Origin: Desulfuromonadaceae bacterium
GTDB lineage: Bacteria; Desulfobacterota; Desulfuromonadia; Desulfuromonadales; Geopsychrobacteraceae
Length of the DNA stretch: 14,719 nucleotides
Reading direction: 5' to 3'
Assembly: GCA_013138655.1 (NCBI GenBank)
Contig: WTCI01000062.1
Span: 1 to 14,719, forward strand
The notes under the pieces: generated by a model
What the model was told of the DNA's origin: nothing
The model's input: only the letters and a program-made list of their open reading frames with translations
Database searches by the model: none
Shown here: in pieces, positions 6,640 to 13,089 of the stretch
Position numbering within the stretch: position 1 is the stretch's first letter
Layout: each line of letters starts with the position of its first letter
Made by a program: the position numbers and the translations under genes

Positions 6640-6676
6640 AAAAAAGAGCCCCACGAAAATCCGCGGGGCTCTTTTG
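6640..6676 (-). terminator. Terminator after the cold shock gene
   Basis: The stem AAAGAGCCCC (6643-6652) with GGGGCTCTTT (6665-6674) surrounds a 12-base loop. On the minus strand the stem is followed by a T-run (plus-strand A-tract 6637-6645), and on the plus strand by CTTTT, so it ends the cold shock transcript and may act in both directions. Confidence 0.8.
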
Positions 6677-6699
6677 CAAATTTAAATGCAAAAGCTTAC

Positions 6700-6900
6700 T
6701 TAAATTTTGCGCACATTAGCCGACTGAGGGCCTTTCTGGCCCTGGGTGACCTCAAAACTCACACGGTCTCCCTCGGCAAGAGATTTAAAACCATCGCCTT
6801 GGATTTCGGAAAAATGGACGAACACATCAGGTCCATTGTCCTGCTCGATAAAACCAAAACCCTTTGAGTCGTTAAACCACTTTACGGTACCTTCTGCCAT
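6700..6900 (-). CDS. CspA-family cold shock protein
   Basis: A 66-residue single-domain nucleic-acid chaperone that binds single-stranded RNA or DNA and melts structure in mRNA. Both RNA-binding motifs are intact: GFGFIEQ (RNP1 region) and DVFVHFSEI (RNP2 region), after the standard [11 protein letters not shown] opening. I chose the ATG at 6900 because it gives the usual MAEGTVKWF start and has GGAGAAG just upstream. An in-frame ATG at 6912 would add MEKK and also has an AGGGG nearby, so it cannot be excluded. The leader is long and holds inverted repeats, as is common for cold-inducible csp genes, but whether this copy responds to cold is not shown. Confidence 0.93.
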   Translation of the reverse strand: MAEGTVKWFNDSKGFGFIEQDNGPDVFVHFSEIQGDGFKSLAEGDRVSFEVTQGQKGPQSANVRKI

Positions 6901-6969
6901 TTTCTTCTCCATCTTCCCCTGTGGGAACTTTTTTTGTTGTGCAAATCCCGACCGCCCAGAAAATAAAAA

Positions 6970-7085
6970 AACACACAGCCCAAGAGGGTCTGCGTGTTCT
7001 GATCAATGTTGACACCTTGTCAATCTGTTGAGCGACGAAAACATTTACACAAACTTACCTATAGATGCCGTACCCTAGCACGGCA
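6970..7085 (-). promoter_or_regulatory. Leader region of the cold shock gene with three inverted repeats
   Basis: Upstream of csp lie three separate dyads: AACACACAG / TCTGCGTGTT (6970-6999, imperfect), TTGACA-CCT-TGTCAA (7009-7023, perfect 6-bp arms) and TGCCGT / ACGGCA (7066-7085). The middle one contains TTGACA on both strands and could combine a -35 box with an operator. No convincing -10 partner was found, so the promoter itself is not placed. Confidence 0.35.
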
Positions 7086-7165
7086 GACTTTTGAAAAGCA
7101 AGACCTAAATGACCATAAAAAAACAGGAATCTGATTTCAGGGCCAAAACCCATCAAAAACTGCTC

Positions 7166-7248
7166 ATCGGGTGAGTAGGTTTTTGGCAACGCCCTTGCGG
7201 TTTCCTGTCTGCGTCTGACTCAAAAACCACCCGATAAATTGCTTTATC
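7166..7248. repeat. Interrupted inverted repeat overlapping a second dyad
   Basis: ATCGGGTG (7166-7173) and GTTTTTG (7179-7185) pair with CAAAAAC (7221-7227) and CACCCGAT (7228-7235), with a 5-base bulge on the left arm. GATAAA (7233-7238) then pairs with TTTATC (7243-7248), sharing bases with the first stem, so the two hairpins exclude each other. This could be a regulatory RNA fold or an operator pair around the sigma54-like site. Confidence 0.5.
7183..7199 (+). promoter_or_regulatory. Candidate sigma54 promoter
   Basis: TTGGCA (7183-7188) and TTGC (7195-7198) place GG and GC exactly 10 bp apart, the invariant spacing of -24/-12 promoters. The bases after TTGGCA differ from the usual CG, so the match is partial. 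Transcription would start near 7210 and run toward the Gly/Gln/Arg-rich gene. Confidence 0.4.
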
Positions 7249-7428
7249 AGGTTGTCCACTTCGCTCCAGTAAGCCCATTACGAGAGCAAATTATGAACGA
7301 AACCGAAATCATGAACGTGGCAACCCAGGGTTTCCGCGCCCGATGAGAGTCAGAGAAAGGGGCACAGAGGGGGCTTCCACACTCCAAGGCTTGAAACCTA
7401 CTAAATCATTTTTCTTTCTTTTTGTCGG

Positions 7429-7457
7429 TTGACATTCCCTGGAAACTGCTCTATTTT
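7429..7457 (+). promoter_or_regulatory. sigma70-type promoter for the Gly/Gln/Arg-rich gene
   Basis: A perfect TTGACA (7429-7434) and TATTTT (7452-7457) are spaced by 17 bp. Transcription should begin near 7464, giving a leader of about 63 nt. The start point falls inside the palindrome at 7457-7470. Confidence 0.7.
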
Positions 7458-7470
7458 GTGCATATGCACA
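7457..7470. promoter_or_regulatory. 14-bp perfect palindrome over the start site (candidate operator)
   Basis: TGTGCATATGCACA is a perfect palindrome that begins at the last base of the -10 box and covers the predicted +1. A dimeric repressor bound here would block RNA polymerase. The regulator is not known; the DUF134 protein encoded downstream is one candidate by proximity. Confidence 0.5.
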
Positions 7471-7526
7471 TAACGAATTGTCTGGTAAATAACAACTTAC
7501 AGGAACTAAGTATGGAGGATATTGAC

Positions 7527-7763
7527 ATGAATGGACAAGGTCAAGGTTTAGGACGTGGTCAAGGGCGTGGTTTGAATTGCCAAACTGGGCAGGGCAGTGG
7601 TCGTAGTCAGGGGCGTAAACAGGAAATGGGTCGTGGTCAGGGCTTTGGTTCAACCCAAGAGCAAGGCTTTGCCCCTGGTCAGGGTCAGGGCTTGAATTGC
7701 GGTCTCAGGCAAGGAATGGGCCGTGGTCAGGGTCGTGGTAACGGCATGGGTTTCGGGGGCTGA
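7527..7763 (+). CDS. Gly/Gln/Arg-rich low-complexity small protein
   Basis: A 78-residue protein built almost wholly of Gly, Gln and Arg in GQGRG/GRGQG units. Two half-repeats each contain a cysteine in an LNC motif (residues 16-18 and 56-58). Phe and Met are scattered through it; there is no hydrophobic core, signal peptide or membrane segment, so it is probably disordered. I chose the ATG at 7527 because GGAGG (7514-7518) sits eight bases before it; the in-frame ATG at 7512 contains that site and is less likely. A promoter and palindrome precede it, and the DUF302 gene follows after 40 bp, probably co-transcribed. The RG-rich composition suits RNA or metal binding, and the paired cysteines hint at a metal, but no function is established. 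Confidence 0.75.
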   Translation: MNGQGQGLGRGQGRGLNCQTGQGSGRSQGRKQEMGRGQGFGSTQEQGFAPGQGQGLNCGLRQGMGRGQGRGNGMGFGG

Positions 7764-7803
7764 TGCCCCGGAAAAGAAATTTTAACCTGTTGAGGAAGAG
7801 AAT

Positions 7804-8211
7804 ATGTCCGCATCTATCTATCGCACAGAAACGAGCAAATCGGTTAGCCAGTTTATCAAGGACTTCGCAGTTGCTGCGAACAATCACGGTTTTCTGATCC
7901 ACAACGAAGACAAGATGGAAATGGCTCACACTTTCGGAATTCATGGTGTCGAGGTCGCCGAAGGTTTTGACATGCACATGATCCAGGTCTGTAAGCCAGC
8001 CAAGGCGGCAATGACCTTGGGCAAGAATCCGGAACGGGCCGTTTTGCTGCCGAAGTTTGTCATCGTCTTCACTAAAGAAGGGAAGACCGTTGTCCGTATG
8101 CTGCGTTTCAGTGCGGAACGGGTTGCGGAATTAATTGATGACGCTGAATTTCCAAAGTCTGTCGTCGGAAGTTTTAACAGCATTATTGCCACCATTGAGG
8201 ACGCTCTCTGA
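7804..8211 (+). CDS. DUF302-family protein
   Basis: A 135-residue soluble protein matching the DUF302 fold: an N-terminal helix with FIKDFAVAANNHGFLIHN, then IQVCKPAKAAMTL (about 60-72) and LLPKFVIVFTKEGKTVVRMLRFS (about 81-103), the strand pair that defines the family. The VCKP cysteine is its only one and lies at the family's usual C-x-P position. DUF302 proteins have no settled function; they are often found near metal, sulfur or redox genes. The start is supported by AGGAAG just upstream. It follows the Gly/Gln/Arg-rich gene by 40 bp and ends 33 bp before a terminator, so the two form a short operon. Confidence 0.8.
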   Translation: MSASIYRTETSKSVSQFIKDFAVAANNHGFLIHNEDKMEMAHTFGIHGVEVAEGFDMHMIQVCKPAKAAMTLGKNPERAVLLPKFVIVFTKEGKTVVRMLRFSAERVAELIDDAEFPKSVVGSFNSIIATIEDAL

Positions 8212-8244
8212 TTCGATTCAGGCAATATGTAAGTAAATGATTTT

Positions 8245-8282
8245 AGCGGCTACCGCCCCGCCGGCTGTGGCCGCTTTTTTAT
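8245..8282 (+). terminator. Rho-independent terminator after the DUF302 gene
   Basis: AGCGGCT (8245-8251) pairs with GGCCGCT (8269-8275, one wobble) and is followed by six T residues. It closes the two-gene unit that starts at 7527. Confidence 0.75.
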
Positions 8283-8383
8283 CGCTCAGAGAGAAGGGTA
8301 AAACGTTGCCCTGCTTCAATGCTTCGCTTATATTCATCCCTGTGGACATTTTGTCAAAGATTCCTCCGATCATGTTTTTATAA

Positions 8384-8418
8384 ACCTTGAATCCTTCGGA
8401 TACCCACGGATTCAAGGT
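8384..8418. repeat. 11-bp perfect inverted repeat upstream of the DUF134 gene
   Basis: ACCTTGAATCC (8384-8394) and GGATTCAAGGT (8408-8418) are perfect complements around a 13-base loop. No T-tract follows on either strand, so it is not a plain terminator. It ends 20 bp before the DUF134 start codon, where an operator or a translation-controlling hairpin would sit. Confidence 0.7.
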
Positions 8419-8438
8419 AAAGCCAAAGAGTGAGACTG

Positions 8439-8720
8439 ATGTCACCAAGACCGAAAAAACCACGTCGCTGTTGCCCGGTACGTCGTCCGAATGATCTTAT
8501 CTACAAACCGGCGGGAACGCCGATGTCAGGGCTGGGAAAGGTAAAATTGGCTGCCGATGAACTGGAGGCGGCGCGACTCTGTGATGTAGAGTGCCTGACG
8601 CAGACAGAGGCTGGTGAAATTATGGGGGTTTCAAGGGGGACGATCCAGCGATTGGTGGCCAGCGGACGGAAAAAGATCGTTGAGGCGATTTTAAACGGCC
8701 GGGTACTGATGATAGAATAG
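8439..8720 (+). CDS. DUF134 (UPF0251) helix-turn-helix protein
   Basis: A 93-residue predicted DNA-binding protein of the DUF134/UPF0251 family. The N-terminus SPRPKKPRRCC followed by IYKPAGTP is the family signature. A sigma-region-4-like helix-turn-helix occupies about residues 53-80 (LTQTEAGEIMGVSRGTIQRL). Cys11 and Cys12, with Cys48 and Cys52, could bind a metal or sense redox state. I chose the ATG at 8439 because the protein then begins as family members do; a GTG at 8430 is in frame and would add three residues. The ribosome-binding site is weak for both. A perfect inverted repeat lies just upstream, which would suit autoregulation. Family members commonly lie near Nif-cofactor-type or metal-related genes, a context only loosely met here. 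Confidence 0.85.
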   Translation: MSPRPKKPRRCCPVRRPNDLIYKPAGTPMSGLGKVKLAADELEAARLCDVECLTQTEAGEIMGVSRGTIQRLVASGRKKIVEAILNGRVLMIE

Positions 8721-8848
8721 ATTGGCAGGATGGAACTTTCACTTCGGCCCAGATAGTCCGACAGTTTCCCAGTAGTTTTCATCCGGGAATCAAGACAGCA
8801 AACAACATTCAACTCTGTATGACATCAACTGTTTCACAGGAGGAATCC

Positions 8849-9388
8849 ATGCAACATTTCGCCTTGACCATCATCGGCCGCGACCGACCCGGAATCGTTT
8901 CGCAGGTGGCGGAAATTCTCTATCGGCTCGGCTTCAATATTGCGGATTCGAGCAGTTCCATCCTGGGCGGTCAGTTTTCGATGATTCTGCTCATTTCGAA
9001 TCCGGCGATCTCCAGCAAAGAAGAGTTCAGTGATGCTTTTACGCCGCTGGAAGAATCCAACCTGTCGGTGTTCATCCGCACCCTCAAACCGGGCGGCGAA
9101 GTGCGCCCCGAAATGGCAGGTGAACTCTGCATGATTTCGGTCTACGGTGCCGACAAGCCGGGTATCGTTTACCAGGTCTCCAAGGAGTTGGGGGACCGAA
9201 AGATCAATATCACCGACCTGAACACCAAGCTGATCGGCGATGAATCACGTCCGGTTTATGTGATGATGATCGAGGCCCTGTTGCCGGCCGGGGTTGGAAT
9301 TGAAGAGATCGAAGGCTGGATGACAGAGCTGAAGAAAAAGCTGCAGGTCGATATCTCGATACGCTCGCTGATTGCGATGGAGTTATAG
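8849..9388 (+). CDS. Tandem ACT-domain protein (GcvR-like)
   Basis: A 179-residue protein with two ACT domains, each opening with the same theme: LTIIGRDRPGIVSQVAEIL (6-24) and MISVYGADKPGIVYQVSKEL (about 94-113). ACT domains bind amino acids and control enzymes or regulators. The two-domain, stand-alone form resembles GcvR, which senses glycine to restrain the gcv regulator, but here no gcv gene is in view. The start at 8849 is fixed by a perfect AGGAGG (8838-8843) five bases upstream; an upstream in-frame ATG at 8819 has no such site. The peptide deformylase gene follows after 4 bp, so both are likely translated from one mRNA. Confidence 0.88.
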   Translation: MQHFALTIIGRDRPGIVSQVAEILYRLGFNIADSSSSILGGQFSMILLISNPAISSKEEFSDAFTPLEESNLSVFIRTLKPGGEVRPEMAGELCMISVYGADKPGIVYQVSKELGDRKINITDLNTKLIGDESRPVYVMMIEALLPAGVGIEEIEGWMTELKKKLQVDISIRSLIAMEL

Positions 9389-9392
9389 TAAG

Positions 9393-9899
9393 ATGGCGGT
9401 TAAAGAAGTCCTGCTCTACCCCGATCCGCGCCTGAAAGAGATCTGCAGCAAAATCGAACAAATTGACGCTACTGTTGATTCCCTGTTGCAAGACCTGGTC
9501 GATACCATGGTCGCTGCCGGGCATTCGGTCGGGATTGCCGCACCGCAGATCGGCGACACCCGGCGAGCCGCAGTCGTCGACGTTGCAAAAAGCAAACTGG
9601 GCAAAAAACAAAAAAATCACGGCCTGCTGCAGATGGTCAATCCGGAGATCCTGGAAAAAGCAGGTGATCAGGTGGTACGGGAGGGATGTATGTCGGTCCC
9701 TGACTACACCGGAAATGTCAACCGAGCAGAGCGAATTGTCGTACAATTTTTGAATCGGGAAGGTCAGTTACAGGTCATACGAGCAGAAGGGTTCGAGGCC
9801 ATCGCCATCCAGCATGAGCTGGACCACCTCGACGGCTACCTCTTTCTTGATCGGATATCAAGCTTAAAAACGGATCTTTTCAGGAGAAAACAGAAATAA
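9393..9899 (+). CDS. def: Peptide deformylase
   Basis: A 168-residue metalloenzyme that removes the formyl group from the N-terminal methionine of new proteins. The three family motifs are present: VGIAAPQIG with Gln52, EGCMSVP with Cys99, and QHELDHLDG with His141, Glu142 and His145. Cys99 and the two histidines hold the metal (normally iron) and Glu142 is the catalytic base. Motif 1 reads SVGIAAPQ rather than the common GIGLAAPQ, a mild variant. Length is standard for type I enzymes. I chose the ATG at 9393; GGAG at 9379-9382 is ten bases before it, inside the end of the ACT gene. A Lys-rich insertion (about 67-75) lengthens the loop before motif 2. Confidence 0.95.
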   Translation: MAVKEVLLYPDPRLKEICSKIEQIDATVDSLLQDLVDTMVAAGHSVGIAAPQIGDTRRAAVVDVAKSKLGKKQKNHGLLQMVNPEILEKAGDQVVREGCMSVPDYTGNVNRAERIVVQFLNREGQLQVIRAEGFEAIAIQHELDHLDGYLFLDRISSLKTDLFRRKQK

Positions 9900-9973
9900 C
9901 AATAAGGTTTCAAGTTGACACAGTCGTGTCCGTATATGGCCTCCCCCCTATTTCCGGATCCTCACAATTTTAG

Positions 9974-10001
9974 TTGACAGTTTAGAATGGGAAGGTAAAA
10001 T
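9974..10001 (+). promoter_or_regulatory. sigma70-type promoter for thiol peroxidase
   Basis: A perfect TTGACA (9974-9979) and TAAAAT (9996-10001) are separated by 16 bp. The start point would be near 10008, giving a leader of about 44 nt. Confidence 0.7.
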
Positions 10002-10051
10002 GCTGACTAATTTCGTTAGATATTACTTTCAAACAAAACAGGAGGCATATG

Positions 10052-10576
10052 ATGAGCAATGTACAGGAGCGTGAGGCTGCGGTTCTTTTCAAAGGCAACC
10101 CGGTGACCCTGCTTGGTCCGGAGATCAAGGTTGGTGATGCCGCACCGGATTTTCAGGTGGTTGATAACAGTTTGCAACCGGTGACCCTGGCGACCGATGC
10201 CGGGAAGGTTCGTTTGATCACCGTCGTGCCGTCACTCGATACGCCGGTCTGCGACACCATGACCCGGCAGTTTAATCAGCAGGCGACGGAACTTCCCGAT
10301 TCTGTGGCCGTCTACACCATCAGTGTTGATCTGCCGTTTGCCCAGAAACGCTGGTGTGGTAACGCCGGGATCGACAAGGTACAGACCCTTTCCGATTACC
10401 AGGAGCGATCCTTCGGCCTCAACTATGGTCTGCTGTTAAAAAACCTCAAGCTATTGGCCCGGGCGGTCTATGTGATTGATCAGGAGGATAAGGTCATTTA
10501 TGTCGAACTGGTACCGGAAGTCACCGCCGAACCGGATTACGCCGCTGCTTTGACGGCAGTGAAAAAACTGCTGTGA
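10052..10576 (+). CDS. tpx: Thiol peroxidase (Tpx, atypical 2-Cys peroxiredoxin)
   Basis: A 174-residue cytoplasmic peroxidase that reduces hydrogen peroxide and organic hydroperoxides using thioredoxin. The peroxidatic Cys67 lies in PSLDTPVCDTMT and the resolving Cys102 in FAQKRWCG, the spacing and wording specific to Tpx. The family opening (FKGNPVTLLG, then KVGDAAPDF) is also present. AGGAGG (10040-10045) lies six bases before the ATG at 10052 and only three before an adjacent in-frame ATG at 10049, so 10052 is the better start. The gene has its own promoter and no co-directional partner within 450 bp, so it is monocistronic. Confidence 0.95.
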   Translation: MSNVQEREAAVLFKGNPVTLLGPEIKVGDAAPDFQVVDNSLQPVTLATDAGKVRLITVVPSLDTPVCDTMTRQFNQQATELPDSVAVYTISVDLPFAQKRWCGNAGIDKVQTLSDYQERSFGLNYGLLLKNLKLLARAVYVIDQEDKVIYVELVPEVTAEPDYAAALTAVKKLL

Positions 10577-10595
10577 TAACGTTAAATTTTCGGTA

Positions 10596-10735
10596 AACTA
10601 TTCAGAACGGGTGCTGATGGTCCGGTGCCGCCCATTCCAAGGGCCGCATGAACCCATCCCTGGGGCTTGACTGTCGCCATCCGGGCGACAGACACCCTTT
10701 CCATGGGCATCACCAGCACATCTTGCTGAACAGTT
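10596..10735. repeat. Folded intergenic element downstream of tpx
   Basis: This is a nested set of inverted repeats. AACTATTCAG (10596-10605) pairs with CTGAACAGTT (10726-10735) with one wobble; GTGCTG (10611-10616) pairs with CAGCAC (10714-10719); and CTGTCGCC (10671-10678) pairs perfectly with GGCGACAG (10684-10691) around a 5-base loop. A separate dyad TTTTCAG-AG-CTGAAAA follows at 10740-10755. It begins 19 bp after tpx. It may be a structured 3' untranslated region, a terminator-like fold or one copy of a dispersed repeat; only one copy is in this window. Confidence 0.5.
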
Positions 10736-10769
10736 ACAATTTTCAGAGCTGAAAACAGCCCTCATTCTG

Positions 10770-11018
10770 TCAAGGATCGGGGGTTGTTTTTTGACCCATC
10801 AGCAGTTTTTCTATCTGTTCGGCCGGCCGGGGTTTGCTGAAAAGAAATCCCTGCTCGGAGAGAAAATCACGTTGAGCCGTAGTTTCAATATCCTCGACAG
10901 TAATTTGCAAATCTGCAACGGTCTCCCATAACGATAACTCCCCTGCTCTTTCGGGCGGAATTCTTGACTTAATCAGGTTATAGATGGTAAGAAAGTCTAC
11001 TTTTATGTGGATTTTCAT
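10770..11018 (-). pseudogene. Remnant of an EAL-type domain protein
   Basis: This 82-codon minus-strand frame ends with QGFLFSKPRPAEQIEKLL, which closely resembles the last helix and strand of EAL (cyclic di-GMP phosphodiesterase) domains. Upstream lie IKVDFL (compare the EAL IKID/IKVD strand) and VEDIETTAQRDFL (compare AEGVET-Q). Spacing between these landmarks is shorter than in intact domains: the residues usually found between the DFL helix and QGFLFSKP are missing, and nothing N-terminal of IKVDFL remains. The frame begins 14 bp from the divergent trpE start, with no clear ribosome-binding site. I read it as a decayed, internally deleted gene end. A functional 82-residue protein is less likely. 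The match is by eye only. Confidence 0.5.
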
Positions 11019-11032
11019 CAGGTTAATAAAAC

Positions 11033-12514
11033 ATGTATGTCCCTTCCGAAAACGATTTCCTCCGACTGGCCGGCAACGGCAACCTGATTCCCGTTTTTCG
11101 CGAGATTCTGGCCGACATGGAAACCCCGGTCTCCGCTTTTCGTAAAATTGACGATGGCCATACTTCTTTCTTGCTTGAATCGATCGAAGGGGGTGAAGCG
11201 TGGGCCCGTTATTCCTTTCTTGGCAGCGGCCCGGCTCGCATCTTCCGTAGCCGCAACGATTACTACGAAGTTCTCGCCAATGGTGTTGTCGAGCAAAGCG
11301 GCAACTCGGACGACCCGCTCGGTAAACTACGTGAGTTGATGGCGGAGTTCCAGCCGGTTGAAGTTGCCGGGTTGCCTCGTTTTTTTGGCGGCGCGGTCGG
11401 TTATCTCGGTTACGACATGGTTCGTTTTATCGAGGAACTGCCCGACAGCAACCCGCGTCAAATCGACAGTTGGGATGCCTGCTTCATGCTGACCGAGCGT
11501 TTGTTGATTTTCGACAACATGCGGCAGAAGGTGAAGGTCATCTATAATGTCCACCTGCCGGAAGGAACCGATCCGGCGGTCGCCTATGCCGAGGCACAGC
11601 AGCAGATTGAACAGATGATTGTCCAGTTGCGCCAACCCCTGCAGATTGTTGACGAAGAGAAGGTCGGTGACGGTAAACAGGCCCTGCAGGCGAATTTTAC
11701 CAAAGAAGATTTCAAAAATGCTGTTGAGCGCTGCAAGGAATATATCCGCGCCGGGGATATTTTCCAGGTTGTTCTGTCTCAACGCTTCACCGGCGAACTG
11801 CAGTCCGATCCCTTTGATATCTACCGTGCTCTGCGCACCATTAATCCTTCTCCCTACATGTTCTTCCTGCGCTTTGGAGAATCCCTGGTCGTCGGTGCTT
11901 CTCCAGAGGTACTGGTACGTAAAGAGGGTGAACAGATCGATGTGCGTCCCATTGCCGGGACCCGTCCGCGCGGCAAAGACGCCGAGGAAGACCTGGCGCT
12001 GGAAAAGGATCTGCTGACCGATCCGAAAGAACTGGCCGAGCATATCATGCTGGTCGACCTGGGGCGGAACGATGTCGGTCGGGTCGCTCGCGGTGGTACT
12101 GTCGAAGTCAGTGAGCTGATGGTCATCGAACGTTACTCGCATGTTATGCACATCGTTTCCAATGTCCGTGGTCAGTTGCGTCCGGGACTTGATTCTTTCG
12201 ATGTCTTCCGTGCCGCGTTCCCTGCCGGAACTCTCTCCGGCTCTCCGAAAATCCGCGCCATGGAGATTATCGATGAGCTGGAACCGAGCCGCCGCGAAGT
12301 TTACGGCGGGGCGGTCGGCTATTTTTCCTTCAGCGGCAACATGGACCTGGCCATTGCCATCCGCACCCTGCAGATCGAAAAGGGCAGGCTCTACCTGCAG
12401 GCCGGTGCCGGGATTGTTGCTGACAGCGACCCGGAGATGGAATATCAAGAAACTCTGAATAAAGCCCGCGGTGTTAAGCGCGCCATCGAAATGGCCAACA
12501 GGGGGCTCATTTAA
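11033..12514 (+). CDS. trpE: Anthranilate synthase component I
   Basis: A 493-residue enzyme that converts chorismate to anthranilate with ammonia supplied by TrpG, the first step of tryptophan synthesis. The N-terminal domain carries LLES (47-50), the conserved element of the tryptophan feedback site, so allosteric inhibition is expected. The chorismate-binding domain (about 225-485) shows [51 protein letters not shown] and the C-terminal [14 protein letters not shown] motif, all family hallmarks. The opening MYVPSENDF is typical; the only AGG lies 11 bases upstream of the ATG, so translation initiation may be weak. A loose TTGACT at 10964 has no good -10 box. trpG starts one base after the stop. 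Confidence 0.97.
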   Translation: MYVPSENDFLRLAGNGNLIPVFREILADMETPVSAFRKIDDGHTSFLLESIEGGEAWARYSFLGSGPARIFRSRNDYYEVLANGVVEQSGNSDDPLGKLRELMAEFQPVEVAGLPRFFGGAVGYLGYDMVRFIEELPDSNPRQIDSWDACFMLTERLLIFDNMRQKVKVIYNVHLPEGTDPAVAYAEAQQQIEQMIVQLRQPLQIVDEEKVGDGKQALQANFTKEDFKNAVERCKEYIRAGDIFQVVLSQRFTGELQSDPFDIYRALRTINPSPYMFFLRFGESLVVGASPEVLVRKEGEQIDVRPIAGTRPRGKDAEEDLALEKDLLTDPKELAEHIMLVDLGRNDVGRVARGGTVEVSELMVIERYSHVMHIVSNVRGQLRPGLDSFDVFRAAFPAGTLSGSPKIRAMEIIDELEPSRREVYGGAVGYFSFSGNMDLAIAIRTLQIEKGRLYLQAGAGIVADSDPEMEYQETLNKARGVKRAIEMANRGLI

Positions 12515-12515
12515 T

Positions 12516-13082
12516 ATGCTACTGATGATCGACAACTATGATTCCTTTACCTACAATCTGGTGCAGTATTTTCTGGAACTGGGAGAAGAGGTGAAGGTCA
12601 TCCGCAACGATAAGCTGACTCTGGACGATATCGAACAGTTGGCGCCACGACGGCTGGTGATTTCACCCGGCCCCTGCACACCGAACGAGGCGGGGATTTC
12701 CGTTGCTGCCATCAAGCGTTTTGCCGGGCAGATACCGATCCTCGGTATCTGCCTCGGCCACCAGTCAATCACTGAAGCTTTCGGCGGCGATGTCGTGCGG
12801 GCCGATCGTTTGATGCACGGTAAAACCAGCCCGATCCTACACGACGGCAGCGGCATCTTTAAAGATATCCCGAGTCCCTTTACCGCGACCCGTTACCACT
12901 CGCTGATCGCCAAACGGGAGACCTTCCCCAACTGTCTGCGCATGACAGCCTGGACTGAAGAGCAGGAAATCATGGGTTTGCAGCATGTCAAACTGCCGGT
13001 CTGGGGAATGCAGTTCCATCCCGAATCGATCCTCACGACGGCAGGGATGCAGTTGCTGAATAATTTTCTTAAACTGACCTGA
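12516..13082 (+). CDS. trpG: Anthranilate synthase glutaminase component II
   Basis: A 188-residue class I glutamine amidotransferase that releases ammonia from glutamine for TrpE. The catalytic triad is visible: Cys79 in GICLGHQ, and His168 with Glu170 in QFHPESI. The opening [18 protein letters not shown] and VISPGPCTP are standard for TrpG/PabA. With trpE immediately upstream and trpD downstream, TrpG is the right name, although in many bacteria the same protein also serves folate (PabA) synthesis. The ATG at 12516 lies one base after the trpE stop, so the two subunits are made from one message in a coupled way. Confidence 0.96.
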   Translation: MLLMIDNYDSFTYNLVQYFLELGEEVKVIRNDKLTLDDIEQLAPRRLVISPGPCTPNEAGISVAAIKRFAGQIPILGICLGHQSITEAFGGDVVRADRLMHGKTSPILHDGSGIFKDIPSPFTATRYHSLIAKRETFPNCLRMTAWTEEQEIMGLQHVKLPVWGMQFHPESILTTAGMQLLNNFLKLT

Positions 13083-13089
13083 AAATGTA

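Larger units (their letters stand above)
7086..7428. other. Intergenic region without a supported gene
   Basis: About 340 bp upstream of the Gly/Gln/Arg-rich gene. It holds the sigma54-like site and the dyads listed separately. A 17-codon reading frame (7293-7346, starting MNETEIMNVATQ) has a GAGAG six bases upstream; it is too short to support as a gene, though it could be a leader peptide or a broken start. Nothing else is recognised. Confidence 0.4.

Noticed and set aside
7293..7346. A 17-codon frame with a modest ribosome-binding site
   Set aside because: Too short and without a recognisable feature to call as a gene; noted in the intergenic entry as a possible leader peptide.
7527..7763. 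Repetitive DNA that could be mistaken for a CRISPR array or tandem repeat
   Set aside because: The repeats are short, irregular and in frame, lie behind a good ribosome-binding site and encode GQGRG units. There are no spacers of constant length.
8218..8463. An 81-codon minus-strand reading frame with natural-looking composition
   Set aside because: It has only a GTG start without a ribosome-binding site, runs through the terminator after the DUF302 gene and the 11-bp dyad, and overlaps the DUF134 start. These explain the region better than a gene.
9914..9945. TTGACA followed by TATATGG after def, as a second promoter for tpx
   Set aside because: Spacing between the boxes is too short for sigma70, and a well-spaced TTGACA/TAAAAT pair lies closer to tpx.
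11327..12535. A 402-codon minus-strand frame opposite trpE
   Set aside because: It is the shadow of a codon-biased gene: trpE has every family motif on the plus strand and the opposite frame resembles no known protein.
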